This document shows positions 43,780 to 55,484 of a stretch of DNA of 64,000 nt, in pieces. The stretch lies in assembly GCA_022494885.1 (NCBI GenBank), contig JAGVSM010001673.1, positions 1 through 64,000 of the forward strand. The letters are read 5' to 3'. The position numbers and the translations under genes are program-made. Below the pieces are notes generated by a model. The model did not search any database and had not been told where the DNA came from. It saw only the letters and a list, made by a program, of their open reading frames with translations. The stretch comes from Micrasema longulum (lineage: Eukaryota > Arthropoda > Insecta > Trichoptera > Brachycentridae). The first letter of the stretch is position 1. Each line of letters begins with the position of its first letter.

Positions 43780-43915
43780 GTCCCCGAACTGGTATCTGAA
43801 GCGTAAGACTGATCGTCTTACATTTATGTAACAAAAATGATCAAGATACGCTGCAATTGGTGTACAAATGCAGTGCCCCATGCACCATTCTGTGTAGAAT
43901 GCGAATGATGATGTT
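43780..43915 (+). mobile_element. SINE-A 3' half
   Basis: CCGAACTGGTATCTGAAGCG, AAAATGATCAAGATACGCTG, AAATGCAGTGCCCCATGCAC, ending GAATGATGATG. Confidence 0.75.
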
Positions 43916-43917
43916 TC

Positions 43918-44075
43918 ATTGTTTTTTTTCTTTCTTATGTGCATACTTATATTATAGATGCATTGCATACAACACAACATAAAACAGAATAAAATAATAA
44001 TAAAAAAAAACCCACTTAGGGATGGCCTGATTTGATCAGTTTTAAGTTACAGCACGTACACAATAAAAAATACAC
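43918..44075 (+). repeat. Dispersed repeat U3 (copy 1)
   Basis: Matches 50640-50790: CATAACATAAAACAGA-like, AAAAAAAA, AGTTTTA, CAGCACGTACACAATAAAAA. Follows a SINE-A fragment at both places. Possibly an old LINE 3' UTR. Confidence 0.5.
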
Positions 44076-44659
44076 TTTTTACTAATTTGTTGTAAAATAA
44101 TGAGGGATAATACGAATATTATCGGAGTCAGTATTAAATACGAACGCCTTTCCCGAAAACCCCATGAAAGTTTAATTTTTAAATATTTACCTTAAGCATG
44201 GGTGTTAACATAAATTGCGTCCGTTTTTTTCCAAATGAAAAGAACAAAGAGGAAAATAATGCACTCTCTTTATTCTCAGTTTGAAATGTTTTAAATTATT
44301 CTTTTTTCACATTGTAGACAATAATTAATAATAAAAATAATGGGACCTCAAAGTACCAGTGCCGTTTCTTTTTTTTACGTTTGAGAAAATACAAAAAACA
44401 CTAAATAAACAGAGAAATAGCAAAATGTTCAGACAGCTATTTATATAGTTTTCTGTTTTATTCCCTCGATTGAACGCGAACAGAAAAAGCTGTCGAAATT
44501 GCTCGCTTTCAACTACTTGGCATTCCATTTTGAAGGCTTGTAACAAATTAAAATAATATATGTAACAAATTTACCTTTTTTTTTAAACACGCACAATCCT
44601 GGATTCAAACTGAAGATATTAACTCTTTTTTTCTATGATGTAATATTTTGTTGCCCTTT

Positions 44660-45411
44660 TGTTACGGACGTCAAGACAGAAAACGGCCCTTGTAGGGACC
44701 GCCACTGCGCCATATTAAGTGTTTAGATTTAGGGATCTCGGTATGTGTTAGAAATGAGCTGCCCCTCCAATAAAGACTAGTATTTGTCACTTTCGGGGGT
44801 GGCCTTTTCCATACCGAGACATTTAGAATAGGCATTTAGTTCGTAAATTAGTTTTAAGTATATTTTTGAATGTTCATCGTTTCGCGCTGCGTTGCCGCCG
44901 CAAGAATGCCGTGAGAGCTGGAGGGGGAAGGGCCTATATACGTGGAGGGAGGGAGACAGATAGAGCGGGCGTGCGGTCTATCGCTCTCTCTCTCTCCGCG
45001 CGGCATACGACGGCTAGACCCGCTCGGCGGGGTGAATGGTGGGGCACGTAGCGCGAACGGTATATAACGTGTACACTCTAAAATAAATGACACTTCTTCT
45101 CTGACGTTTGGCTTTTACTCATCTCTACTCGCTTCTCCCCGACCCGGCTTTCTACTCGATTCTACTTCACTTCGCTTGACACCTTCGCTTCACCCTGGAC
45201 TTGGATTTTGGGCTTCTCTCCCTACGGATTCCTGACCACGGCGAACCGGCAACTTCAACCTGAAGTAAGAGGCCCTTCTGAGGACATCTCCGGCCCTGAC
45301 GAGTTTGACAAGATCGCCTAGCCTCCGCTGCCTTACAACCAGTGGATCGGGACGTGTGCGTTAGTGACTGCAGCGGAACCACAACACGACGCCGGTAGCG
45401 CGTTAGCTACA
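44660..45411. mobile_element. Solo LTR with 5-bp target duplication
   Basis: Begins TGTTACGG and ends GTTAGCTACA (TG...CA), flanked by CCTTT at 44655-44659 and 45412-45416. 752 bp, GC-rich against the background. It holds a purine/pyrimidine tract (GCTCTCTCTCTCTCTCCGCG at about 44980), a TATA-like GGTATATAACG (45059) and AATAAA (45082), in the order expected of U3-R on the + strand. A 5-bp duplication and TGTTACGG start suit Ty3/gypsy or BEL elements. No internal region remains, so it arose by LTR-LTR recombination. ORFs inside are incidental. Confidence 0.85.
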
Positions 45412-45419
45412 CCTTTAAT

Positions 45420-46235
45420 AATAAGGAATATTTTTATGTTTTTTTTTTCCTTTATTAATTACTATAAAATATAAAAGTACCTTCTATTCTTCTACAGTTT
45501 ATTTTATTTTCACTTTTTTAAATTGCAAAACAATAATATACTTGTGTATTTCTAATAGGAGCTAAATTTTTTAAACATTTCTTGTATACCCACGAACAGG
45601 CCATTCCTTTGTGGGATTTTCGCTTACTATTTTTACTGTTAATAATATGTATTTTTTTGCTATGTATCTTTGCTATATCCTTCATTTTTTGAGTACTCTG
45701 TTTTACCTCTTATGTATATTGTAAAAAAAAAAACAAAAAATAAAAAAATAAAAGGTAAACTTCTTATAGATAATATTTTTGTTTTCGAATATTGTATAAA
45801 CATAACAATGTTGTTGACTTTTTGTGCTCATTTTAAAATTAAAATCAAAATGGACACAAATGCTGTTAACATTGAATAAATATTGCCTCATATTCAATTC
45901 ATTTTGCAGTTTTTGTCGCGAACCAACTCACAAAATTAAAGCACGGCGTGCTAAGGGGTCTGGTTTAGCTATGCACAAATTGCACACACATCCACACAGA
46001 GAATTTATGATAATTCATTTGTTCCTTACTGCGGGAATGTGCACAGTGAAAACTGTGATGAATTATGCCAAAGTGCAATAACCATGGGTTATTGAATTCT
46101 TAAATTAGACATTTTGAATTTGCCGACGTTTTTAATTACATTGCAACGGCAGCTTTTGCCGTACGAATACAATATTATAATTAATAATTCCTCCCTTAGC
46201 AAATCAAAACAATCAATTTGAGAAAGAAGTCATGA
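45420..46235. other. No gene; one unassigned coding-like stretch
   Basis: 45905-46078 reads FCREPTHKIKARRAKGSGLA, MHKLHTHPHREF... in a modestly GC-richer stretch, after a possible TTTTGCAG acceptor. I cannot assign it and it may be spurious. Confidence 0.25.
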
Positions 46236-46239
46236 CTTA

Positions 46240-46350
46240 TACATCATAATCATCACAGCCTTACCCGCACTTGATGGTGCATAAAGCATTGCATTGGATA
46301 TCGCGATCCTCTATTCGCGAAGGTATGATTATCAGTCTTCTGTTTCTGTA
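46240..46350 (-). mobile_element. SINE-A 3' fragment
   Basis: CATAATCATCACAGCCTTAC, CCGCACTTGATGGTGCATAA, TATGATTATCAGTCTTC. Confidence 0.65.
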
Positions 46351-46654
46351 AAGTTAACTAAATTATTTCTTAGGAATAAAAACACTAAGCATATTGATGA
46401 GGGAAAAAAACTATTTATTGACTCCACCCCTCGGATACCCTTAATAACTACCATAATTTTAATAAAAAAGATTTTTTAAAAATGCAAATAACTGAAAAAG
46501 AAAATCAAAATATATAAATAAAAATAAAAATAATAATTGGTAAAGAGTACGAGGGCTTACTTTCCCTCAATTTTCTTTTTCAGGATTTTAAGCTGAGAGT
46601 AGCCATCAAGGCAAAAACGCGTCTAGGGTTACAATTAAATTCTATATTTTACAT

Positions 46655-46790
46655 GTCATGGTTGAGGTTGTGGGTTTGATTTCTAGCAGGGTAGACATGA
46701 AATATTGATTTTTGGGGTGATTCTATTCTAAACAGGCACATTCTTGTAACTAAAATGGTGCCTTATGCACCACTTGGTTCAATTAGGGAA
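46655..46790 (+). mobile_element. SINE-A, internally deleted
   Basis: CATGGTTGAGGTTGTGGGTT, TGATTTCTAGCAGGGTAGAC, then GGTGCCTTATGCACCACTTG. Confidence 0.6.
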
Positions 46791-47227
46791 ATTATGTTTG
46801 AGTGAATGAGTGGACTGAAAAAAACAGGTTCTTTTATTAGGCAACTGTAAAAAAAAACATTAAATAATAATTTAGTATAATATAAATAAAGTTTAATATT
46901 ATACTAAGGCTTATTAATAAAAAGCTGGGTAAAAAATTCAACTACCCTGGAAATACTTTAAAAATGTCTGCCTTGTTTTATTTAACAATCTGACATACGG
47001 TAAAACAATAGAATTCTTAAATAATCCCTTTTAAAATATTTAATGAAATTTATAGAATAGAATAGAATTTGGAAAACCATAAATAAAATGTTTGTACATA
47101 TTTAGTTTTGTAAATTAAATAAAAAAATAATATGGTATTTACTCATCAGTGATTACGTCGCTGATTTCCCTTTCGAATTTATTATTATTTAAGTTGATAT
47201 CACTTGCATTTGTGAATTCGCTACTTA

Positions 47228-48140
47228 CACGTGAAATGTGATCCCACCCTAATCTTTTTAATCCCAGAAGTATTTTACACTTAAAAACAACACAACACGG
47301 CGTAATTTTTTTTATTTTTTTTTATTAATAAATTTCATAAAAGGTACATGTTTTTAAAAAATTCTATACAAATAAACTTTTACACATCTGGTAAATGTTA
47401 TCACTGTAACTCTCCAAAAAAGAGACTAACTTTTGTGCTTGGAGAGTGACTTACACTGTTGTAGTTGTTTATTGTTTATTATAAGAGTTTATATAATTTT
47501 AAATACGAGTACATGAGAAAATAATAACCACATAGTTTATAAAAAGAAAAAAAAAAAACAATAATACATTCATGATAATTAAAATTTAATGTAGTTTTTA
47601 CACGTGTTCAAAAAATTTCTTTAGAATTACTGTAAATTTATTTATTGATATATTATTTTTAATAGCTTTTAGTTCATTGGGAAGATTATTCTGATTTTTT
47701 ACACCTTTTAATTAAAGCTATTTTGACCATGACTTGTGTGGAATTTAGGAATTTTAATATTATGTTGGTATCTGAGTGACTTATTCATCTAAAATTCTTT
47801 TATTTTTTCTTTTTTATATATTTGTATAATATTATTTATTTTATAAAGAGTGTCTACTGTATGAACCTTAAATATTTTAAATAGACTTTCCGTATTGAAC
47901 ATTGAGGGTTTCTTTAGAATTAATTAACAATATATGAATAATTAATCTTTGTACTATTTTAAGAGGGTTTAATATATTGGCGGATGAACCACCCCACCCT
48001 ACAATACCATATTGTAACAAAGTGAATTTAAATCGACAGTTGCGTACTAAGCGACGTCTACAACTCATATATGAGTAGTTTTGTCGTCTCGAGTTTGATG
48101 TGCGTACGTGGTTTCTAGACTATTATAATTCTATGCCATG
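47228..48140. repeat. Element U5 (copy 2) split by a LINE
   Basis: 47228-47305 and 48016-48140 together match 22922-23160. The LINE at 47306-48015 interrupts it after ACACAACACGGCG and resumes at GAATTTAAATCGACAG. Confidence 0.65.
47306..48015 (-). pseudogene. 5'-truncated LINE inserted in U5
   Basis: Minus strand: LQYGIVGWGGSSANILNPLK, IVQRLIIHILLINSKETLN, then KIPKFHTSHGQNSF and related fragments. LQYGI.GWGG.......PL..VQ..II is a well-marked step in the C-terminal region of CR1/jockey-type reverse transcriptases. Starts mid-ORF and ends in an A-rich tail (TTTTTTTTATTTTTTTT on +). Confidence 0.75.
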
Positions 48141-48639
48141 GCGTCACTAAAATACGATACGGCAAAACAAAAACAAAAAAACAAATGACAAGCACATATC
48201 CATATTCAAAATATCACTATGAGACAGTTTCAATCAGAATTGATAGAACTAGATTACAAGAACATGTTTCGAACTTGTCGGGAAATTAGATTGATGAATG
48301 GAATGCACCCCTAAAGACTGTTACCGATATTATTATCTTCCTTGGAGAAATCATTACGTGCACCTTACTAGACGGGATATTCCGTAGCTCATGATACACC
48401 CCAGGGGAAAATATTATTCAACCAGCATAACCAGAACTGACGAACTGCTAGGATATCGCACATAACGCGATGTATGCATTTAAGCTAAGAAGATTAACAT
48501 CCCTAAAAAAATATGACACTTAACTCATGCCCAAAGCGTATTTAGTCATTCTTTAACCGCCAGTCAGGCGTGACGTTTAGAATCGAAACCAAATGATGAA
48601 ATCAGGCGAGAGTGTAAATCTGAGTCAAGAATAATTGAT

Positions 48640-48963
48640 AAGATTAAGAAAGGGACTCTGATATGGTTTGGTCATGTAGAATGAATGGACGACTAAAGAA
48701 TGATAAAACAAGTATACATGGCAAAAATGAACGGTAACGTGAGACAAAGACGACCAAGGAAGACGTGGCATGATCAGATAAACCAAAATCTTTAGTCTTG
48801 GTCATGTCAAAAGCTGGCAGAACCGAAGAGCATGGTATGACAAGATGTATGAATGTGGAAGAAGCTAGCAATATATGCCAGGATAGACGTGTGTGGCGGT
48901 CTATTCTCTCTGCCTACCGCTACGGGGAAATGGCGTGATGGTAGTAATAGTAGTAGTAGTAGA
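48640..48963 (+). pseudogene. LINE ORF2 C-terminus with (TAG)n tail
   Basis: Plus frames decode to LIWFGHVE-type start, MNGNVRQRRPRKTWHDQIN, then after a frameshift NVEEASNICQDRRVWRSIL, SAYRYGEMA. GH.......RRPRKTW.DQI...N.R is a classical LINE C-terminus. The 3' end is TAGTAATAGTAGTAGTAGTAG-like (48942-48962). Better preserved than 42.4 kb. Confidence 0.7.
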
Positions 48964-48969
48964 GTCAAT

Positions 48970-49615
48970 ATTATTTTTGTTTTCTCCAAAATCTAATAAA
49001 AATAAATGAATGGGTGGAAAGTCGAAATAATAAAGAATTTAAGGAAATAATCCAATGGGGATCCACCAAAAACAAATAATGATTCCTTACGTTAAAATAC
49101 AAACTTTTTTTACATACCAAAAACGAGTATCCTTCAGTTTTTGGTTGTATATTCATGATCATTGAATGCAGCCCTGGTATTAAAATAAACGAACATTGTA
49201 ACTATGGGAACATTTTCGCGTCACTACATTAAAAAATATTTTACTCTATATGGCGCGTCTATGTATTAATAAGTAATAGGGCTTAGAGCAATAATACGCC
49301 ATGGGCTAATAGAATTCATACGAACCAAAATCATTATAAGATTTTCAACTACGAAGTTAGCTACAATTTACAGCAATACTACTGGCCGTATGTACTCTTG
49401 TCGAGAATTGCAAGCGCAAGCCGAAACCGTCCGTTACACGTTTGTTGTAATACGAAAATTATTTTAAGTATTTAAATGTATGCACAAGACGTTTAGTAAA
49501 TAAATTAGCGTAATGATTTTCAGAAATTTGTTTCCGAAATGGAATATGAATGCCCGGAACACGGTGAACTAAAATTATAGTCGTGTCCCTATCCACACCA
49601 TTTTATAAGTAATTT
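48970..49615. other. No gene seen
   Basis: AT-rich DNA, no repeat matched. Confidence 0.35.
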
Positions 49616-49623
49616 ATCCATTT

Positions 49624-49795
49624 ATAGAATCGGGTTGTGGCCCCGTGGTTAGTGTTGCGGACTCACATATCAGAGGTTCAAGGCTAGAACTCCGATCTAC
49701 CCCAACTAGATTTCCATTGTCTAATAGTGAGTTATTTACAACTCGTTGAAAATGGCCACCAAAAATGAAATATTTTGGTAAATTATGAGCTTATA
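49624..49795 (+). mobile_element. SINE-B
   Basis: ATCGGGTTGTGGCCCCGTGG, TTAGTGTTGCGGACTCAC, CAGAGGTTCAAGGCTAGAAC head; AGTGAGTTATTTACAACTCG, TTGAAAATGGCCACC body. Confidence 0.8.
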
Positions 49796-50520
49796 TTTCT
49801 TTTATATTTAAAAAATACAATTTAAATTTAATCATTTTACTAACCGTAAATAATGTTCGATAGGGATCATGTTAGGATCTGTGTTAGGATTTTTCCGGTA
49901 GTGTCTTGATAATTTGATGTTCCACTGTGATTTGTTATATATCCGTATAGTTTTTCTTCTGTTGATTGAGTGCATGTTGTATAGGGCAGATTATTCTAAT
50001 GTTTCCTATATGTATTTGGGTTTTGTGTCGTTTGATTGATTTGTTTGTATTACTACGTTCTTCTTCCTTTCCGATGCGGGATCTGGAGCGTGCGGCCGCG
50101 GTCTCAATTTGGAACTAACACTGTATTCCTCCACTGTCATACTGGGAAATTAGAAAAAGGTGATTGTGCTGACCATGTGTATTTGATTGATCACAAACTG
50201 ACAATTCTGCAGTGAGGGGTACAATGAAAGTTTCTAAAGTTTATTTGTTTTGTTATTTTCGCGGTTTGATTGTAAAGAAATATTAAATCTTCGATTAATT
50301 AGTTTTTAAAAAAAAAATTGATATTGATATGCAAAACTGAAGAAAGACTCAAGTCTTTATGAACTGTTTCGGAAAAGGGGTGGATGCTTTCATTGTGTAA
50401 CCGTAAATAAGGCCCAAGCTATAAATCGCCTATATTCTCTGTAGCTGCTAGAAGAATTGATTTGTTTAATTTATGTAGCGTAATTTCAAAAGAAAATGTC
50501 TCTGTTCAAACAATCAAAAA
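49796..50520. other. No gene seen
   Basis: Mixed composition with a GC spot at 50080-50110 (GATGCGGGATCTGGAGCGTG, CGGCCGCGG). No ORF or repeat. Confidence 0.35.
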
Positions 50521-50524
50521 TAAC

Positions 50525-50600
50525 AAAAATAATCTTCATCATATCCACCTTAAGTGGTGCATAGTGCACTGCATTGTTATACCAAGTACAACGTAGGTAT
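50525..50600 (-). mobile_element. SINE-A 3' fragment
   Basis: CATCATATCCACCTTAAGTG, GTGCATAGTGCACTGCATTG. Confidence 0.6.
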
Positions 50601-50639
50601 ATTATTAATCAAATACATAATTTAATATTTAAATATTTT

Positions 50640-50790
50640 TTTCCTTATTTTATATGGCATAGGTACAAACATAACATAAAACAGATAAAAATAATAGGAA
50701 AAAAAATATCATAGTAATAACTTGTTTGTGGGTAAATAATTAGTTTTATGTTTCAGCACGTACACAATAAAAAATACACAGCACAAATAT
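50640..50790 (+). repeat. Dispersed repeat U3 (copy 2)
   Basis: See 43918-44075. Shares CAGCACGTACACAATAAAAA, ATACAC at its end. Confidence 0.5.
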
Positions 50791-50999
50791 TTTATGTTAG
50801 TTTGCCTTGGAATTACTTTATAATAATAATAAAAAAAAATATTAGCTCTATAACTCAAAACACGGAATTTGACACTAAATGTCAACATTTGTGTATGCGC
50901 TGTAGCAAATCATTGACATACATGTCATTTCGAAGCTCTATTCATAAGCTGTCAAAATCAGTCAACAGTGTTTGATTTGCTTGGGCGCATCATTCGTTT

Positions 51000-51690
51000 T
51001 TTTTCAATAGTGGAAAATTTAAAAAAATGGCAAAAAGAACAGCATTTGCGGGAAGTTTTGCTGAGTCAAATTTTTGCAAAAAAAATTGCACCCGAAATTC
51101 ATTGTGTTTCGAGTAGTTTCAACGCTTTAAAAGTGGCGATCTGATATCAAAGACAAAGCGCGGCCTGGACAGTCAAAAAAGTTTGAAGATGAAGACTAGA
51201 GTTGTGTATTATGAGCTTCGAAAACCGGGTGAAACCATTATTGAAGAGCTGTAACGACAACAACTGATTCGTTTAAAGAGAACATTGAAGGAAAAACGGC
51301 CAAAATGGTAGACCAGACACGAGACATTGATTTTCCAACATGACAATGCTCGGCCACATATCGCTCAACCCGTTAAAAATTATTTGGAAAATAGCCGATG
51401 GGATGTTCTCCCCCACCCGCCATATAGTCCAGATTTTGCACCTTCTAACTTCCATTCGTTTTGGTCGATGCGGAATGCACTATCTGGAATACGCTTCACT
51501 TTAGTCCGAGGCATCAGAAGTTCGCTCAATTTGTTCTTTGATTCAAAAGATGACAGGTTTTTTTGGGACGGGATCGACTAATAACGAGGAAAAAGGTGAA
51601 ATGTTGTAACTTCCGATGGACAACACTTTGAATAACAGAGTTGTAAAAGATTTTCTTCAATAAACGCTCAAATTTCCTTATAAAATTCCA
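51000..51690 (+). pseudogene. mariner transposase, internally deleted
   Basis: 51027-51200 decodes to a mariner N-terminal helix-turn-helix end (FNALKSGDLISKTKRGLDSQ). 51200-51600 gives VYYELRKPGETIIEEL, QQLIRLKRTLKEKRPKW, QHDNARPHIAQPVK, LPHPPYSPDFAPSNFHSFWS, FFDSKDDRFFWDGID. D of QHDNARPH and D of YSPDFAPS are the second and third catalytic aspartates (D,D34D spacing). The segment with the first (WWD) is missing, joined directly to VYYEL, and there are stops at 51196, 51252 and 51309. Hence a dead copy of a mariner (mauritiana/mori-like) element. TIRs not identified. Confidence 0.85.
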
Positions 51691-51834
51691 GTTTTAGACC
51701 TAATGTATAAATATGTATATATAAATGAAACAAAAAATAAACCTTAAAGCAGTAATGAAAATCAATGTTTCACAAAAAACAGTCTCTCTAAGAAATTCTT
51801 GTAATTCATTAAAAAAGACTACTATCATATTTTA

Positions 51835-51975
51835 CATGAAAGTAAGTTAATCATTCTATCGCTTCAGGTTAGAAAAAAAATATCCTCTTTTCATATCCTC
51901 TCTGCCAGGAATCGAACCTAGGACCACAAGCATAGTGGAAAGACGCGCCAACCACTGTACTACGAGCCGGAATTT
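51835..51975 (-). mobile_element. SINE-A head half
   Basis: Minus GGCTCGTAGTACAGTGGTT, GGCGCGTCTTTCCACTATGC, GGTCCTAGGTTCGATTCC head, then ACCTGAAGCGATAGAATGAT. The tail is absent. Confidence 0.75.
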
Positions 51976-53985
51976 TTTCACTCGATTTCCTATTTGAGAT
52001 ATCAAAGTTAATGCCTAATATTTATAAATCTTTCAAACGCTTTTTTTTAACCGCTTTAGACTGCACTCGTCAACGTGTTTTTTGTCTAACGAGTGCATTT
52101 AATGCAGTTTTGTATCCTGTTTCCAAATATGTATTCAGAATCGCTCCATCACATAGAGAATTTCGTCAAAACTAATTATTAAAAATGATTGTTTTTAATG
52201 AAAGCAAATAAATACATAAAAATTATAATGTGTGCTGTTCGTTTACTGTAGACACACACATTTAATGAAAACTCGTGTCAGCTCGTTGCATCTGTGCAAC
52301 CATTTATTTCTACTCTGAGTAACCTTTATTAATAACATGGTACATTTTATTATATTGTCAAGTTAGTATTAAATCAAACAGACACTTTATTCTGTGACGT
52401 CAATCACAGTTGAGTGCAAAAACAGTTAAAGCGCTAAATTATTCCAGTTAAGACACTTCAAGAACTATTCATATAAATATTTCCGAGAAATCGGATTGAT
52501 TTTATTACAACAGGTTGCGTATCTAAGCGTTTCAGATGTAAGAGTTAATTATATTTAACAGGAAAATTTATATCACGTTTGTGATGGTATATCTCGATTT
52601 GATTACAAAATGATTATTTTTCCAATGTATTATAACCGCAAGCCTAGTTTTCCCAAGAATGTCTTGCTTTTGACAAAAATACATATGTTGTTACTGCGCA
52701 AGACCCCACATATGCATTTGAGACAGGCCAACTAGAAAGTTTAGTACTACGGGAAAGTGTATATTAAATTATTTTTTTATGCGTGGTAAAAATAAGAGCA
52801 TTTAATTGTACTGCAAACGTTTTCGAAAATGTATGAATAAAATGAATAAAAATTTACTAATTTTGAATGACGTCACGATTTTTTGTAAATCAACCAACGA
52901 TATGGTGTTGTGAATAATTTCCGGATGGCGAGAAGCCAATTCACCAATCAGCAGGACTCGCCGTAGAGAACTTGTTACGTCACACGTGGAATAAATAAAA
53001 AAAAATAATCTAAAACATTTCCATCTACAGGTGTTAATATATTTTACTAAACATGAATATACAGAAACGATAAATCTAGGTGGTAACAGGGGTAGTAGGA
53101 GCTAATAAATTAAGCAGGGGATTGTATAACGGTAATATTGCATGCAATGGTGAGGGATTTTTAATTGTAATATCATTTATTAATGTTATTTCCGAATTTC
53201 AATTTTGTTGTTTTTCTAGATTTTCTAAGCTACGAGTATTTATTATTTGGTCTTTACTTGTTCTTGAATGAAGGAATTTTATTTCATATGAATCAGAAAA
53301 AAAGTTCGATTCCACGTGTGCTTGGTGATGGTATCTTTCTTTAAAACTTTTGATTAAAAAAATCTTTTTTTTACTATCGATTCATTTTTATTAGTGTGTA
53401 CTTTGTATTTTATTGTGTATCCATTTTCGATTGCTTTTTAAGTAAAATATTTAACTTATTTTTATACAACCGATGTCAAATTGCTTGAAAAGCATTTTAT
53501 AAGGACATGCACTTTATATAACTTGAAAATGTTTCTTTTTGTATTTGATTAAAGACGTGTATAAAAAAAATGTTTGATAACCTCATAACCCGTTCGGATC
53601 AAGTTGCTAAAATTCATTTCCTAGCGCCGGCAATATTTCTGTTCTAGGTTTTAAAGTAAAGGAGTTTCCGGAGAGCTGTGCTATTTAATTTTGATATCAA
53701 ATATCAGTTGGGAAACAGGGGTTTTAGTTTTCCTTGTACACTAGTTATATGTTATTATGGTTCAACGAGTTTCACGCGCTCGCTTTGTGTTGAACGTTGA
53801 ATTAATTTCGGCTCTTTTGTAAACTTGAAACGAACACTCGTTAGGTCGACTGTCGGTTTTATTGTATCATCCGAACGCGTCATATATTTTTATAAATGCC
53901 TAAAAATATGCGAGTAAATATAGAAAACAGAGATATTATAGCAATGATACAGAACCTTTTCACACGGTTTTAAAAGGATTATGAC
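51976..53985. other. No gene seen
   Basis: Long AT-rich stretch with no recognised repeat. A TTTAAC-CGCTTTAGACTGCACTCG-type unique patch at 52050-52100 is unexplained. Open stretches are short and low in complexity. Confidence 0.35.
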
Positions 53986-53989
53986 CTTT

Positions 53990-54190
53990 TTGTTAAAAGT
54001 ATAAACCTGCTAAGCCTCTATTTTAGAGGTTTGTCAGCAAGTGGAAAAGAGGAGATATTATAAAAGAATGTTGTTAAAATATAGCACAACACCTAGACGT
54101 ATAAAGAAATATTTCTATTTTTTTTGCAACTGGCGGGAATCGCACGAATTCACAGTTGTCCGTCTAACCAACTTCACCAAATTCGCAAAT
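53990..54190 (-). mobile_element. SINE-D
   Basis: Minus GCGAATTTGGTGAAGTTGG, TTAGACGGACAACTGTGAAT, GCGATTCCCGCCAGTTGC head; CCTCTAAAATAGAGGCTTAG tail. Confidence 0.7.
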
Positions 54191-54209
54191 ACTTAATGAT
54201 TATATTGCT

Positions 54210-54753
54210 CTAGCAATGTTTTGAGTATGTCCAAATGCTTGCAGACTGCCTGGATTTTCTCCCTAGGGAGTTGTTCATATTTAAATTTGTTGCAACAGAG
54301 AAGGAAAACATTTTCGAGAAGGGAATATGGGAGTCTAGGCATTTACAGGGCTTATGACCTGTCATTGACTGGTTTTAGTGGCCACTTTATACACTGTGTA
54401 CCATTCACTATTCTGCCTATATTTGAACATCTACGTTTCCTAAACTCTTCCATCTGTTGGCTTTTGTGAAGTAAAAGAGCAGAAACCTTTATCATGCGGG
54501 TGAGATTCATCCGACTGAACCAATTCACCTACTAGGCAACGCCTGAAAACAATTTTCCAAATGTGTATACTTATTATTTTTCCAGGTAGTTAATTCAACA
54601 ATATTTTGAGTATGTCCAAATGCTTGCAGGCTGCCTGAATTTTCTCCCTAGGGAGTTGTTAATATTAAAATTTGTTGGAACAGAACATGATCATTCACGT
54701 TTCCCTATTCCCTTCTCGAAAATGTTTTTTCCCTCTGTTGCAATAAATTGAAA
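54210..54753 (+). mobile_element. Repeat R composite with 12-bp direct repeats
   Basis: Unit 1 (54213-54547) TTTTGAGTATGTCCAAATGC ... ACCTACTAGGCAACGCCTG; spacer; unit 2 truncated (54598-54685); inverted truncated end (54703-54750, TTTCCCTATTCCCTTCTCGA, AAATGTTTTTTCCCTCTGTT). Flanked by GATTATATTGCT at 54198-54209 and 54754-54765. The plan is identical to 36.27-37.07 kb. Confidence 0.7.
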
Positions 54754-54769
54754 GATTATATTGCTGTTT

Positions 54770-55480
54770 ATTTTTTAACTGGTAGAGTTTTAAAATATTT
54801 TGGATAGATTCTAAAGTAGAATTAGCATAGAAAAGCCGGGGTAGGTAGAAATTGTTAAGTATTTTGGTTACAAGACCTACCAACATGATCTTATATTCTC
54901 AGTTTTCTATACAATTTAGAGTTCAGTGGTTTAAAAACAATATAAATAGACTGTCAAACAAAGCCAAAAAACTTTCATTTTTATGTATCGTATTATCGTG
55001 GCCGAGATTTTATACAGTTGTGTAATTTTGGAGTTACACCACCCGCAACGTCACGAGTTCAAGTAAGTGAGTTTTCCTGATATATAAAGAGAGCACCCCG
55101 TGTCTGTTAAAACACACTAAGCTTCCAAAAGCAGGGCTACCCGGAAACCGACAATCTATCATTACACTTAAAAACGGTATAATAAATTGGTCATGTTTAC
55201 GTTATCTGTGACGTTTCAAAGTCGTTCATTATTAGTCAAACTATTTTTATGAATTTTTTCACACATTTTCAAGCAGCTTCGTCTTACAACTAAATGCTTC
55301 AATTTTTACCGCATGTCATTGTTTTGAATTGATGTAAAATTCTTGTTTAATAAACTGAATAATAAAATTTATTAAATCCTATAATATTTTAATTAATAAC
55401 TTTATAAACCTGAGCAGAGGAATTAAGTGAGTTTTGTATTCAATATAAACTTCTGTAAATTGTTAAAATAAAAATACGTT
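54770..55480. other. No gene seen
   Basis: AT-rich; a small GC-richer patch at 55020-55160 has no ORF or known repeat. Confidence 0.35.
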
Positions 55481-55484
55481 AATG

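Noticed and set aside
44854..45093. Arg/Ser/Pro-rich ORFs on both strands
   Set aside because: They lie wholly within the solo LTR, follow its GC-rich and TC-repeat composition and have no domain.
54221..54469. 82-aa ORF in repeat R
   Set aside because: Not preserved in the other R copies, which are broken at different places; I do not treat R as protein coding.
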